This document shows, one piece after another, positions 32,397-44,119 of a stretch of DNA of 64,000 nt. The stretch is from Pseudozyma flocculosa PF-1 (taxonomy: Eukaryota > Basidiomycota > Ustilaginomycetes > Ustilaginales > Ustilaginaceae), in assembly GCF_000417875.1 (NCBI RefSeq), contig NW_006920884.1, positions 267,176 to 331,175 of the forward strand, read 5' to 3'. The position numbers and the translations under genes are program-made. The notes under the pieces are model-generated. The model searched no databases. It saw only the letters and a program-made list of their open reading frames with translations, and was not told where the DNA came from. How positions within the stretch are numbered: position 1 is the first letter of the stretch; each line of letters begins with the position of its first letter.

Positions 32397-34493
32397 ATGC
32401 CGCCAAAGGCGGTGACCAAGCCCGACCCCGGTGAGTGCCGCATCCACCTCTGCCAGACCAAGCGCCGCTCGCGACGCCGAGGCTGCGATCGCCGCCATGG
32501 CCCCCGCGCTCTTCGATGGCGACAGTGGCAACGCTCCGACCGTCGAGTGAGCTCTAGTCGCTGACCGTCCGAAAGCCCCCTGAATCCTGTCTCTCCCCTT
32601 CGCTGCCACAGAAGACGAGGATGACGAGCTCTTCGGATTCGGCGTCGAGTCCGACGACTACTACACCAGCGACGACGGCGACTTCAAGTCGAGCCCCAGC
32701 AAGCCACGCAGCCGCAAGACGGGCTCTAACAAGGTGTGAGTGTTCAAGAAGGGGGTCCCCCGCAACTGCGACGATCAGAGAGCGTTCCGCCGCCGCCGCC
32801 CTGTTGCGGGCGACCGTCGGCCGCAAAGCGATCCAGCGAACCTGACTCCGTCTCCTCTCCTGCGCCCCGATCCCGTCGCCCGGCGACCCGGCTCCATCTC
32901 CTCGCTGCGCCTATCCAGCCTCGACCTCGGCCATGTCTTGCAACCGCCGCGGGCATGCCAGTACTCGACCAAGACCTTCTTCGAGATGCTCCAGGACGAC
33001 GTCATTGATCTTGAGCCCGAGTACCAGCGCGGCGTCGTGTGGTCCGAGAGCAAGCAGTCGGCGGTCATCGAGTCGATCATGCGGCATTACTACGTGCCGC
33101 CCATCCTCCTCTCGGTCAAGGAAAAGGAGGACACCAAGGACCTCCTGTACATCTGCATCGACGGCAAGCAGCGTCTGTCGTCGGTCCAGGCCTTCTTCCA
33201 GAACAAGATCCCCGTCAAGGAGCCGGGCACCAAGAACAAGTTCTGGTACAAGGAGGACCTGGCGCAGGGCAAGACGCCGGCCCTGACGGCGGCACAGCGC
33301 CGCAGGTTCGACAACGAGCAGCTGACGTGCGTCGAGTTCACCGGGCTCAACGAAGAGATCGAGCGCGACATGTTCTCGCGCGTCCAGATGGGAGTGACGC
33401 TCTCGTCGGCCGAGAAGCTGGCCGCCCACCTGGGAGACTGGCCCGACCTGATCCGCAAGCTCATCAAGCGCTTCCTCGACGCCACGCCCGAGCACCCGGG
33501 CCTGTCGACCGACCGCAAGGGCAACCTGATCATCGACGTCTCCCGGGGCAAGGACTACCTGTTCATGGCGCAGATTCTGCTCCTGATCTTCAACGCCGAC
33601 GACCCGCGCTACGTGCCCTCGGCCGCCAAGATCGAGACGTTCCTCACCAAGAACGCCAAGAATGCCCCGTCCTCCAAGATCAGCGGCGAGATCCACGAGA
33701 CGCTCGCAAAGTTTGTCGCGCTGGCCAACCACCCGCGCTACGGCGGGTGCGTCAAGCCGAGCCAGGCCGTCAACACCAAGGGGCGCACGTACGACCGCTT
33801 CATCTCGCCCGTCGAGTTCGTCTACATCGGCTTCCTCATCTACAAGTTCCGCAGCGCCGAGCTCAACCAGCTCTACCAGCTGGTCGAGGGCATGAAGGAC
33901 GCGGTGCGGCCCAAGTTCAAGGACATGATGTTCAACTCGCGCGTCGCCGACACCCTCCGCTACTATATCGACACGGCCAAGCTGCCCCCTCCGCTCCCCG
34001 AGGGCGACGCCATGCCGCCGCGCAAGAAGCGCGTCAGGCCGCCGTCGGACGACGACAGCGACGACGACTACCGACCCACCACCCGCGTCCGCGTGCCCAC
34101 GGCGAGGCGCAGCAGCGCCGCCAACGGCGCTCTAGCGGCGGCCGCACAGCCGCAGCAGCCGCCAGCGGCTCCAGCAGCATCCACCTCGGTCGTGGCAGCA
34201 CCCCCTGCTTCGGCCAGTGGCCCCTCTGCCACGGCCCCTGCCCATGCCCATGCCCGTGCCCCTGCCCCTATCTCTGCCCCTGCCGCGCCACCCGTCGCTC
34301 CGGCCACGTCCTACGGTACGATGGCTTACAGCAACACCAACGGCGCCGGCAGCAGCAACTACCAGGCATCGCTGCCCTCCTTTAACCCGCTCAGCAACAT
34401 CCCGCCAGTTCCGCAGCAGGCGCGTCCGGAACCGATCTGGGGCCAGAACTTCTATGGCTCGGGCGGTGGCGGTACTGTCAACCCGTCCAACCT

Positions 34494-34557
<64 letters not shown>

Positions 34558-34611
34558 CACCATCACCACCACCACCACACGCCCTATGGCGGCCAGAACC
34601 CTTACCGCTGA
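32397..34611 (+). CDS. DUF262-domain protein with polyGln/polyHis C-terminus
   Basis: Exons 32397-32430, 32612-32735 and 32919-34611 give 616 residues. After an acidic start (EDEDDELFGFGVESDD) comes a short basic linker, then LQPPRACQYSTKTFFEMLQD and the DUF262 hallmarks LEPEYQRGVVW (near 85-95), YVPPILLSV and CIDGKQRLSSVQAF (near 132). DUF262 is the ParB-like domain of bacterial type IV restriction factors such as GmrSD, with a DGQQR-type nucleotide-hydrolysis motif; here it is DGKQR. Related single-domain proteins occur across fungi, with no established role known to me. The C-terminal third is Ala/Pro-rich with a basic-acidic stretch (PPRKKRVRPPSDDDSDDD, a possible nuclear signal), then 20 Gln and 8 His. 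Intron 2 was placed at GTGAGT with acceptor 32918, which keeps the conserved L-PR-Y segment; a weaker GTGTGA donor joined to acceptor 32968 would drop 17 residues. Confidence 0.85.
34495..34554 (+). repeat. Perfect CAG trinucleotide run (20 units) in coding sequence
   Basis: Encodes 20 consecutive Gln at the C-terminus of the DUF262 protein, directly followed by 8 His codons. Pure CAG suggests recent expansion. Confidence 0.95.
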
Positions 34612-35320
34612 GGGCTGACATGCGCCCAGGCACAGGGCGCCGACGCCGCGACCGCATGACTTCCGCCCCTCGATCCGATCCCGGCCCCCTCGCCATCTGT
34701 ACTATATCGGCGCACGCACGCGACTGCACGATTCCCTCCCATGTCTCTTCTTCTCGCTCCTCGATGTTGCGCACGCCCCCCCCCCATGTATAGCAAGCAC
34801 GCCAGGACTCGCACAGCGGTCCATGGACCATCCAGCAATCGATCGACGCCTTCGCAACCTCGATGTACGTCTCTCTCGTCATCGGCCTCGACCAGCTACG
34901 CGATGCGGGCGACGGTCAAACTGGTGCGAGGTGCGAGAGACGCAAAGGCGCACGAGTAAGAAGAGTGGATTCCAATCGAGGGCCGCAGCCAGTCTGCTCA
35001 TCCGGCGGACGGGCGGGCGTTTTGCAACGGTCGTGAGGCTAGTGATCTACGACGACGGGGAGGAGAGAGAGGAAGAGCCGGCCCGTCACGCCGAATGGAA
35101 AAGACGGGGGAGGGCCGATGCGTAGACGAGCGTGCGGGACGTCGTCGAGGGCGAGCCCGGCCACGACGACAAGGGGATGATCGAGGGCGGCAGTTATACA
35201 TAGTCCGTGTCATGGCAGGAAAGACCGAGAGGAGATTGCGAGACCGGGAGAGGGAGGGAGGGCGCAAGGAAGGGTGGGCAGGCGGACCAGGGGGAGAAGG
35301 GCCAAACGAGCCGACGGCGG
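34612..35320. other. Convergent 3' spacer
   Basis: About 700 bases between the 3' ends of the DUF262 gene and the Ser/Thr-rich membrane-protein gene. It includes a run of ten or more C near 34780. Nothing gene-like seen. Confidence 0.65.
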
Positions 35321-38300
35321 CTACTCGTCCGAGTTGTTGCGCACGGCCAGCTTGCGCCCGTAGTCCTGGTCGTCGCGCAGACTGGTGGCGCTGCCGGCCT
35401 CGTGGGCGCGCATGTCGAGGCGCCCGTCGGTCTCGTTGGAGCTGGCGCTCGGGTCGGCGAAGACGTCGTTGCCCAGGAGCTGGTCGTCTCCGCCTCGGTG
35501 CGCACCGCCCGCGATGCCGCCGGCGGCGGCGTAGCCCTCGGCTCCATCCAGCGGCGGCGAGTGGCCCGGGTTCCAGTTGAGCTGCGGGGCGCCCGTGCTG
35601 CTGTACCCGTGGCCGCCGCTGCCGGGCGGCGCGTAGGGGTCCTCGTGGGTGTGCTGGCTGAAGGCATTCTCGTGGCCCGCGCTGCCGGTACCGCCATAGT
35701 AGCCGCCGTAGGCGCCGCCGTCGTTGCCCGGCGGTCCGGCAGCTCCGTTGTCGTAGTAGTGCGATCCGTCGGTACCGTTGCCGGCACCGGCGTAGTAGGC
35801 GGCAGCACCAGCGACGGCGGCGCCACCTGCACCAGCAGGCGGGCCGTAGGCGCCCATGCCGGCGTAGCCCGGACCGGTGCCGCCCGACAGGTGGCTCGGC
35901 TCGTACTCGTTGGTCGACGGCGCATAGTTGTTGTAATACTGCTGCATCATCGGACCCGAGGCACCGTATGCGCCGGCACCCGCAGCAGCAGCGCCCGCCG
36001 AGCCGGCGCCGGTGGTGCCGTAGCTCGGGTGCTCGATCATCTCCGGATCGTCGTCGTCGAAGGGGGTGCGCGTCGTCGCGGCGGCGGCCGAGGCGGCAGC
36101 GACGACGTCGGCGTCCATCTTCTGCGCCTTGCGTCGCTTCCACAGCAGGTACACGACGCCGGCCACCAGGCCAGCGCAAACGATTCCAACGGCTGCAAAG
36201 GTGCCGCCGACGGCTCCGCCATTGCTGAAAAAGTCGTTGCTGCCGGAGCTGCTTCCGCCGCCGCCGCTCAGCTGGCCATTGGCCGTGGTGATGACCTGGA
36301 TGGCTGTCGAGGTCGAGCTCTGACCGTTGGGCAGGGTGACGGTGACGAGCGATGTCTGCGTCGTCACGATCGAGGCTGATGTGGGTCTCGACTCGGATCT
36401 GCTCCGCGAAGGTTGGTCACGGCCGCGCGTAGATGATGCATCGGCGGCGTTGTTGTTGTTATTGTTGTTGTTGTTGTTGTTGTTATTGTTGTTGTTGTTG
36501 TTGTTGTTGTTGCCATCGTTGTTGTTGTTGTTGTTGTTGTTATTATTGTTGTTAGCGGTGGTGTTGGAATCAATGGCGTTGGCGTCGTTGTTCGAGTTTG
36601 TGGCAGAAGAGGTCGGAGATGGTCCAGAGTTGTCGGGACGGGCCGATGTCGATGCGGATGGATCGTCGGAGGGCGGTGCAGATGAGGCGGACGGAGATGG
36701 GTTCAAGGGTCGGGTCGAGGATGAAGCGGTGGGAGGCGTCAGAATCTCGGTCGATGAAGACGTGTCTGGGAGGGAGGTGCTGCTGCGGGGTCATGGGATC
36801 ATCGCGGTGGACGTGCGGCAGGTAGGGACCCGGCAAGGAATCGCACCGCGCATGGTCGCCAACACGCAGCGAGCAGGGTACGGGTCGCAGAAGGGAGGCA
36901 TGGGATCGGGAAGGGGCACAGAGAGTGGTCGCGGGGTCGAAAAAGTGCAAGCACTTGGTCAACGGCCCGACCGCTTCCAACTTTAGACGCGGCAGAGATG
37001 CCGGTAGGCTTCCTAGCATGGCCTGAAACGGTGCCGATGGCGCCGGGTTGGGCTGCACGGGCTTGCACCGAGTCCTCGGCCGAGTCGCTTGACAGGGCGG
37101 TGATGCTGTTCTAGACGTCCGCAAAGAGCGGTGCACAAGACAGAGGCGCAGATTCCGAGGGGGCAGAGTCACTGTACTCACGAAGGCCGTTGTGTGGACG
37201 AGGGTCGATCAGGGGTGGATGAACTCGCCGGCCCTTGCGTGCTGCTCGACGAGGGTGGCTGTGTCGAAGACGAAGTCGGCGGTTCGCTCGTAGAGCTGCT
37301 CGTCTCACGACTGGACGTGGTGCTTGAGCTGGTGGTGGGCGGTGGTTGCGTGGAGCTGGTCGTCGATGGCGGTTGCGTCGTCTGCAGGGTCAGAGAGGGA
37401 AGGTCGAATGCGGACATGGCGATGTCGGATCGGGGTGGTTAGCAAACCTGATCAGAGGTGGTGGAGAGCACGAAAGACGGCACGGGAGGCGAGCATCCGA
37501 TCTCGGCGGCGCAGGGAGGTCAGGCGCGCGGGTGGGCGAAGCCAGACTCGCTTCGGCGGGGGGAAAACAGGGGCCCCGCCCGATTTTCCCGCACGCCGGC
37601 GCGGGAGCGACTCGGCCCGACGCGACAAGAGGATCCGCCGGAGCCCGTCAACGGGAGGAGCAGCGAGCGCCACCTTGATCCGCCGTCGAAGGATCTGCGG
37701 GTGCAGAAAGCATCATTGGCGAAACGCTGGCGATGGCCCTCACAGATGTTGATGGTGGCTCCCGCGAAGAGGTGGTCGTCGGAGCCGCAGACGACGCCTC
37801 TGAACTCGTCGTCGACGTCGAGGGGAAGCTCACACTTGACTCGCTACTCGCACTTGTGGTCGTCGGCGCAGCCTGACTCGTGGAACTCGTCGAAGCTTGT
37901 TCCGTCGTACTCACGGAGCTCCTGCGATCGTCAGATTAGAGGGGGGTCAAATGACAAATGGGAGGGAATTAGCGTCGCAGTATCTCAGCATCCACACATC
38001 AGAACAATGTCACTCACGGTCCTTGAGACGAAGACGACCGGGTCGATGATGGAAGGTCTGTGGACGACGAGACGGGGTCTGGAGAGAGAACCGAAGCAGC
38101 CAGTACAGGGTGCTGCAATGGTCAGACACGGATGCTGTCCGCCGCGACGGACGAAGCCGAGGAACCAAAGAGAACCGAGCATCGGACACCCACTGGTGTT
38201 GCCGCCAGGGATGAGGTCGCCGATCAGGGAAGTGACGGGGTCAAGCACTCCAGCTACGGTGTCAACGACAACGAGCAGAGATGAGACCGAGCCAAACGGA

Positions 38301-38955
38301 AAGGTCGGGGTGAACGCATCCGGTCGGGAAGCATCGCGTCAATCATCGGGTCCAAGGGCAGAGGATCCGCATCGACGGTGCAACGACGCCGACCGTAGTG
38401 CCGACCATGCACCAGAGAGAAGATCGGCGTCACAGAGGCCGGTCGAGGGGGATCGACAGGACACGGACGGGAAAAGGGAGGAAATGGAGGGACAAGGCAC
38501 GCGGAAAAAGCGCAAGGGAGAGAGGGCGAAGAGGGGAAAGATCGGCAGGGTCGGGATTGGGGGCGAATGAGGGAGATGTCGTGGGGCAAACGCAAAGCGA
38601 ATGTCAACGTGACGATGTCCTCGTTTAGGCGCGGTATTCGAGCGACGAGGCAGTCGAAGACGAGGTCCACAGTGCCGAGCAGCCACAGTGCGACGGACTG
38701 TCGTGGACGCACGAGGCCGAAGCGGCCGATGGTCTCTCAGCACCGAACGACCAAGAGCGATCGATTCCGCCGCGACTGGGCGGGGAAAACGCCACGAAGC
38801 TCGTCCCCAGACGACGTGCTCAGCTCGTGTCGGGATCGAGACGGTGTTGCTGAATTGGGACGCTTGGCAGGCCTGCACCGAGCCGCGTCTACCGGTTGCG
38901 ACGACCAGCCGACCTTGTGACTGTGTGGCTATGCCGAATGGCAATACTCACCCAT
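35321..38955 (-). CDS. Ser/Thr/Asn-rich single-pass membrane protein, sensor-like
   Basis: Not assigned to a named family. Proposed exons are complement 38952-38955, 38194-38253, 38018-38078, 37744-37921, 37182-37381 and 35321-36782, giving 654 residues with agreeing splice phases throughout. The N-terminal ~355 residues are extremely Ser/Thr/Pro-rich, with an Asn-rich tract near 245-279, as in O-glycosylated cell-wall stress sensors (Wsc/Mid2 style). One membrane segment (about 358-381, FAAVGIVCAGLVAGVVYLLW) is followed by a KRRK stop-transfer cluster. The ~270-residue tail is Gly/Ala/Tyr-rich and ends acidic. No classical signal peptide is visible (MAGVLDPVTSLIGDLI), so topology might rely on the internal segment. 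The first exon carries only ATG plus one base before GTGAGT, the same arrangement as RPS1 here. It was chosen because no upstream ATG stays open and an AG-free stretch precedes the next acceptor. The last exons are firm; the first two are tentative. The NAGNAG acceptor at 36783 allows one residue of variation. Confidence 0.7.
36449..36555. repeat. GTT/AAC trinucleotide tract encoding polyAsn
   Basis: Mostly GTT repeats on the plus strand with a few ATT units and one short interruption. Read on the minus strand it gives two Asn runs in the ectodomain of the membrane protein. Confidence 0.92.
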
Positions 38956-41526
38956 GATTGCTGGATACCGCTGAGCGGATTAGGTCGGAGGTCAAGAGGA
39001 GGGCTGCGGCCAGTCCAGCCGAAGACTCGAGGATTCAGCAACAGACGAGCTGACGGGAATCGCGAGCGTCCGTGGTCGTCGAAGTCGAGCCGTAGGTCGG
39101 GGTGTCTCGACTCTGTCGCTCTATGCGAAGGTGTTGATGGTGGTGGCGGCGGCTCAAGATGAAAGCAAGAGGGTCGATTGTCCGAGGAGACGATGAGCGA
39201 GGGGGCCACTGTGGCGCCAGACCTTGAGCGGGACGAGGAACGGAGAGGGCGGGTCGGTGCTGGCTGCGTTGGTACTAGATAGGGCCGGGTTCGGCGTAGG
39301 TGAAGATGCAAGCAAAGGCTGAACCGGGGAAACCACGAGGGCGAGATGTACGTGGGAGAGAGAGTCTGCGCGAGAGGTACGAGGTAGTGTGGAGATGGTG
39401 GAGAGGTCGAAGACAGAGTGGGTCGGTCGGGCGAGTAACCTGGCAAGGCTGCCGCGGTGGGGCCGGAGGTGTTGATGGCCTGCCTGGCAGGGCGCCGGCC
39501 TCTCTCCCGGTCCTCGCTCTGGCGTCAGGAAAATTTCCGCCGTACCGTATCTGAACCGCCATGCCATGCCGTGCCGTGCCTCACCATCCCTCTGTCTCCT
39601 TTCCCCTCCACGCACCCACGCAAGCACGCACGCTCACCTGCTGGCGCTCCCTCTCTCGATGCGGCTGCCGCGAAGACGGGCGAGAGGGTGGTGAGACGTG
39701 GATTGCCGCCGCCGCCAAGAAGAGGAGATAGAGCTAGAAGACGGCGAGCGAGCCTAGGCACCTCGAAGGAGTGCAGTCAGTCAGCCAGCGTCGGCCACGC
39801 TGCTGCTGCTTGCTTTCTTTGCCTGCAGGCATCGGCGATTCCGCTTGCAGCGAGGTCTGCTCGCCGTCTGACTGCCTCTTTCCTGCCTGCCTTGCTTGGC
39901 CTGGCGGTGATTGCCGAAACCTCTGGGGCTGTGCGTGCTCTCTCGCCATGACGGACGATCTTCATCATCAGGCAGGCAGCCGGTCCCCTCCCGCCGCCAG
40001 TTCGACCGGATACCAGCCATCCATATGGCCGTCTGCCGCCACACCGCTCCCGTTCGCTACTCGCCAACGTCGTCGCTCGTCGTACCGGGACGGCAGCGTC
40101 TGGACGTCGGCTCAGCTCGAGTGAGAGAGTAGAGGTGGCGACCGAGGACGTCGCGAACCAAAGCCTCCGGCCACAAAGACGAGAGAGAAGAGAAAGCAGG
40201 GCAGGGGCCTTAGCTTGGCGGCGCCGGCCCGCTTCCCGTACGTTGAACCCTGGCCTGGCCTCTTGCGCTGCTTCTGTCCCTACCCGTTGTTGCTCGCTTC
40301 GATGCAGCTCCCGTCGACGGATTTCCAGGGCCCTTTGCTTGCGGCGGCACTACATCGGTCGGGGCCTCTCCACCGTCCTGCTCTGCTCGGCCAAGGCAGC
40401 GTTCGGACCTCGCCTACCTTGCTCGCGATCCGGGACCACATCCGCAGAACCCGTCCCAGCTCTGGACCCCCCGTTTTTCGAGCCTGGCTGGGCGAACGGG
40501 TGAGCCGACCGTCGACGTCGACTCCCGTCCGGACAGCATGCGCTCGAAAGCGTCGGCGTCGGCGTCGTCGTTGTTGTCGTTGTCGGCGGCGGCGGGCTGT
40601 TCAATATTAATCAAAGCATGGTGACGCATTATTGCCCAGCCCAGCCGCGCAGGCTGCAGCGTGCCGGCCGCCCACCTACCTGCCTGCCTGCCTGCGTGTG
40701 GGCCTTCTGCAGTCGGCGTCCAAGGTCCGACCATCGAGCTGGCAGACAGCAGAAAGGGCCCTCGACTGGCGCCGGAGGGCAGGATTACATAACCTGGCCA
40801 AGTGGCCGGTGCGGAACCGAGAAGGGCGTTCACGTTCTCGCCGTCGCCTGCCGCAGCCTCGACCCTCTGCGTTCGGTTCCGCTTCCGTCTCTGGCTGCTG
40901 CTTGCATCGACCTCGACCTCGACCTCGACCTTGACCTTTACCACCGCCATGCTACTCCTGTCTGGCGACCTGCTCACGGCCATGTGCGCTCTGTTTTTCT
41001 AGCAATCGTGCGGCGGCTTTCTGATTCTGCCATGGACCACCCCGCTCCCCCCGGGAAAACGACACTACATGAGAAGGAGAAGGGCGTGTGTGTGTGTTTG
41101 CGTGTGTGCGTGCACGTTTGCGTGCGGAGAATACATGGTTGGAAATGGGAACGACGAAAAAGGGCATCCCGGGGTTTAGGAGGTCGATGATCGTAGCACG
41201 GGATCGTCAAGCCGCCTTTTTTGTGGTTGTTGTTTGGTGGGTTGGACGGTGCGACCGAGGCGAAGGATGCGGATTCGCCAGGGCGCAGGAGGGCATGGTC
41301 GCGCACGGGTTGGGCGCAGAGTAGAGAGGCATGCGTGTGCTGAGAGAGGGTGTAGGATATCCAAGGTCAAACAACGACTACATAACACCCGATCCGTCCA
41401 CGACTGTTCGCCGGCCGCATCCTGGAGATCGACCGCCGGCAGGGCACGGTCGACGTGAGGACGAGGGGCAGCGGACCGTCAAGAGACGGGACAGGGTGCG
41501 TGCGCGCGCTGTGTGAGGCGAGCGCC
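38956..41526. other. Spacer upstream of membrane-protein gene and downstream of RPS1
   Basis: About 2.6 kb with no supported gene. It includes CCTGCC/GGCAGG-rich stretches (39460-39500, 39840-39910, 40670-40700) and TG-rich sequence near 41085-41120. The part nearest 38956 should contain the promoter of the membrane-protein gene. Open frames here lack recognisable domains. Confidence 0.5.
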
Positions 41527-43381
41527 TTAGACGGCCGTGAGGGGAGCGGGCTCCTTGAACTCGGACGACTTGGCCTTGACGCCGGCGTCCTCGGTGCCGG
41601 CGTTGTTGGCGCCACCGTGGAGCTCGATGAGCTTGCCGAGCTCGAACTTGGGCTTCTTGAGGACCTTGCATCGTCGGATGTGGACGTCCTTGAGCGGGTA
41701 GATGCCTTGCGTGGCCTTCTCAATCTCGCGTCCCATCACCTCGGGGATGAGCTTGGCGACGAGCTCGCGGATGTCGCACGACGACGCCTCGCGCTGGATG
41801 ATCTCGAACATCTTCTTGCGGATGGCGCGGACCTGCGACGACTGCGCGTAGGTCGTCTTCTTGACCTGGTTGGCGCGGCGGCGGGTGAAGGCGATGCAGA
41901 AGATGCGGAGGAGGTAGCCGTCGGTCGTCTTGACGTCGACGTGGGCCTCGATCAGCGTCTGCCACTTGCGGACGAGCGAGCGGATCTTGTCCGAGGTGAA
42001 GTCCATGCCGTGGAAGTTGGTGAGGCAGGTGCGGCCCTGGACCTCGTCAACGCGCAGCTGGAACTTGCGGTACGACTGCTCATCGTCCTTGTTGAGGTCG
42101 GCGAGCGAAGCCTCAACGATACGGCCCTTGAGCGAGTCGTTGGCGTTCTCTGTTGTGGTGATTCAAGAGCGGACACGAGGGCGGGAGGGCGGCTGTCAGA
42201 GACCTCGCTCCCGAAGCAGTGGCTGATCCTCCCTCGTGCTTCTCCGCCACAGCCTTTCCCTTGCCGTCCCACAGATCTTCGTGTGAAGCGCCTCGGCTGT
42301 CGGCTGTGACCCTTCTCCTCCGGCATCCTGGACATCTCGACCCCATGGCGCTGACTCCCCATCGCCTGTTCACTCTGCCATCAACATCAGCGTTAGACAC
42401 TCACTCAGACCCTGGGAGCGGTTGACAAGGGTCTTGCCAACGTTCCTGTTCTCGAAGAAGATGGGGGCCTTGACATCGTACCAGTCCTTGCGGGTGAAGG
42501 GGTCGACGGCGCGCTTCTTGTTGCCACGGCCCTTGGAGAGCTTCTTGTTCTTTCCGACAGCTGCAGAACAAGGCACACCAGGATGCAGGGAGCGATAAGG
42601 TCAGCGACACGCCGCAGAAAGCAGAATGCCGGAGCTTGGCAGCGCGGGCCCCGACGAGGACGTGATGTGATGCGGCGCGCTAGCGAGTGCTGATAGCGTC
42701 GGATGCTGGGCGTGTGCAGGAATGCGAAGGGTGTGTCGAGGGTCGTCGGAGCACGCCCCGCCGCGTTAAAGATGGAATGGCCGTGCCTCTCCAAACGGGC
42801 GACTCCGGACGGTTTCCACCTGAGCCGAAGAGTGCTCTTCCGACAGAGCGAGACGTCCTTTGGTCGACAGGACCTTGCCACGCTGTCGAGAGGCGGAGCC
42901 TTCACCCCGCCCGTTTGTTCAACCTCTTCTGCCGCTAATTCCCCCATCTCTGTAGACCGGACGCCCAGCCTGGAAAGCTGGTTTGGAGTCCAGCGAGCGG
43001 AGCCTCCTCCGCTAGCCTGAACCAAAGAAGATGTCGCTTTGGCCGGAAGAGGTCGAGGCCGGCAAGTCGGAAACGGGTCGAGAAGGAGCCGGCTCGGCGT
43101 GGTGCGACGCCCGCCTTGCAGACTAGGATGAAGTGCCGCTGCGAGCAGCATGACACCAGCAGCAATGTAGCGTCGTCTACGGGTCGGTCGTTCGGTCGTT
43201 CGGTCGATTGGTCGATTGATAGGGCGGGCGCAAAGCGGTGTCGTCTCCCCAGTCGAGCATTACGAGCTTGGCCTCGGGTCGTGGCGGTGATGGGTGCTGC
43301 CGGCGTCGAGCGTGTCGGTCGTCGGGGGCCGCGCTAGACTGCGATGTGGATGCTGCCACGGCGTCTGCGACACTCACCCAT
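41527..43381 (-). CDS. RPS1: 40S ribosomal protein eS1 (Rps1/RPS3A)
   Basis: Structural protein of the small ribosomal subunit near the platform and mRNA exit. Exons are complement 43378-43381, 42405-42560 and 41527-42149, giving 260 residues, the usual eS1 size. The first exon carries only ATGG before a GTGAGT donor; splicing over an 817-base intron gives [18 protein letters not shown], the conserved start of the family. Exon 2 continues [20 protein letters not shown] and the end NRSQGL; exon 3 begins [18 protein letters not shown] and includes [20 protein letters not shown] and [12 protein letters not shown]. Both donors are GTGAGT. A start-codon-proximal long first intron is common in fungal ribosomal-protein genes. 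The gene is head-to-head with RPS7, with about 0.7 kb between the RPS1 ATG and the inferred RPS7 leader. Confidence 0.97.
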
Positions 43382-44119
43382 CTTGAATCAATGTGTGCTT
43401 GAGGTGAAGACGTTGGTGGGGTGGAGACGGTTCGGAGAGAAGGCGACGGCGTACTCGACGTCCTCCCCTCCTCGGTCGCCCGCGCCCGCGCCTGCACCGT
43501 CTCCCGCCTGCGCCTGCCTGCCCGAGCTGGGCGGGCGGCCCCTCCCTCCCCTTGACCTCGGCGCCGAGCAGGCCTCTTGCTGTGTCCAGGCCTCGCACCC
43601 GCCCTTCCTGCTTGGACTTGAGATGGCCTGGCTTGGCCTGGCGCTGGCCTGGCGCTGGCTGGCGTGCGCCGCCCTTGGCTTCAGCCGTCAGGTGGCTGGC
43701 CTGAAGCGGGGAGTGACCCAGCTCGCTCTCGTTTGGGAAAAAAAATTGCCACGGCCGAGCGTGCACGTGAGGAGGCCCCAGAGAACTGGAAAAAATCGAG
43801 GCGGCCAGCCCAGCTCGGAATTTCGCAAAGACCCGGGTGCCGTGCCAGCCAGGGGGAGCGGTCGTCGCCCGAACGAGAGGCTGGCTTGGCTGGCTGGCCC
43901 AGCTGTGCAGAGGCGGTGCCTGGCAGGCGCAGGCTGGCTGTTGGCGGAGACGAGGCAAACGTTGGCAGGCCGGGGCAAGCTGGCCACGCCGGCGCGGGCG
44001 CGGGCGGCCGGGGCCAGGAAGTCGCACCTTGGGCAGCGCCAGCGCTGTCGTCGTCGTCGACACCACACCGTATCCGCCCCTCCCTCTCCTCCCGTCCCAT
44101 TCCCGGCATCATCCTCAAG
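43382..44119. promoter_or_regulatory. Shared divergent promoter region of RPS1 and RPS7
   Basis: About 740 bases between the RPS1 ATG and the end of the inferred first, untranslated exon of RPS7. It contains GGCCTGGC-rich sequence (43625-43680), two short A-rich boxes (AAAAAAAATTG near 43740 and GGAAAAAAT near 43788) and a C/T-rich tract before the RPS7 donor (about 44070-44115). Confidence 0.5.

Noticed and set aside
36327..36986. Plus-strand frame with long poly-Leu
   Set aside because: The Leu run is the GTT/TTG tract read on the wrong strand; the minus-strand polyAsn reading is in frame with a membrane protein.
37675..37695. Possible 21-base exon of the membrane-protein gene (CCCGCAG acceptor, GTGGCG donor)
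   Set aside because: It would insert ILRRRIK into a Ser/Thr-rich ectodomain and the donor is poor; joining 37744 to 37381 keeps phase 0 without it.
42561..43377. Possible C/D-box snoRNA in the long RPS1 intron
   Set aside because: No TGATGA/CTGA pair in the right order and spacing was seen on the transcribed strand.
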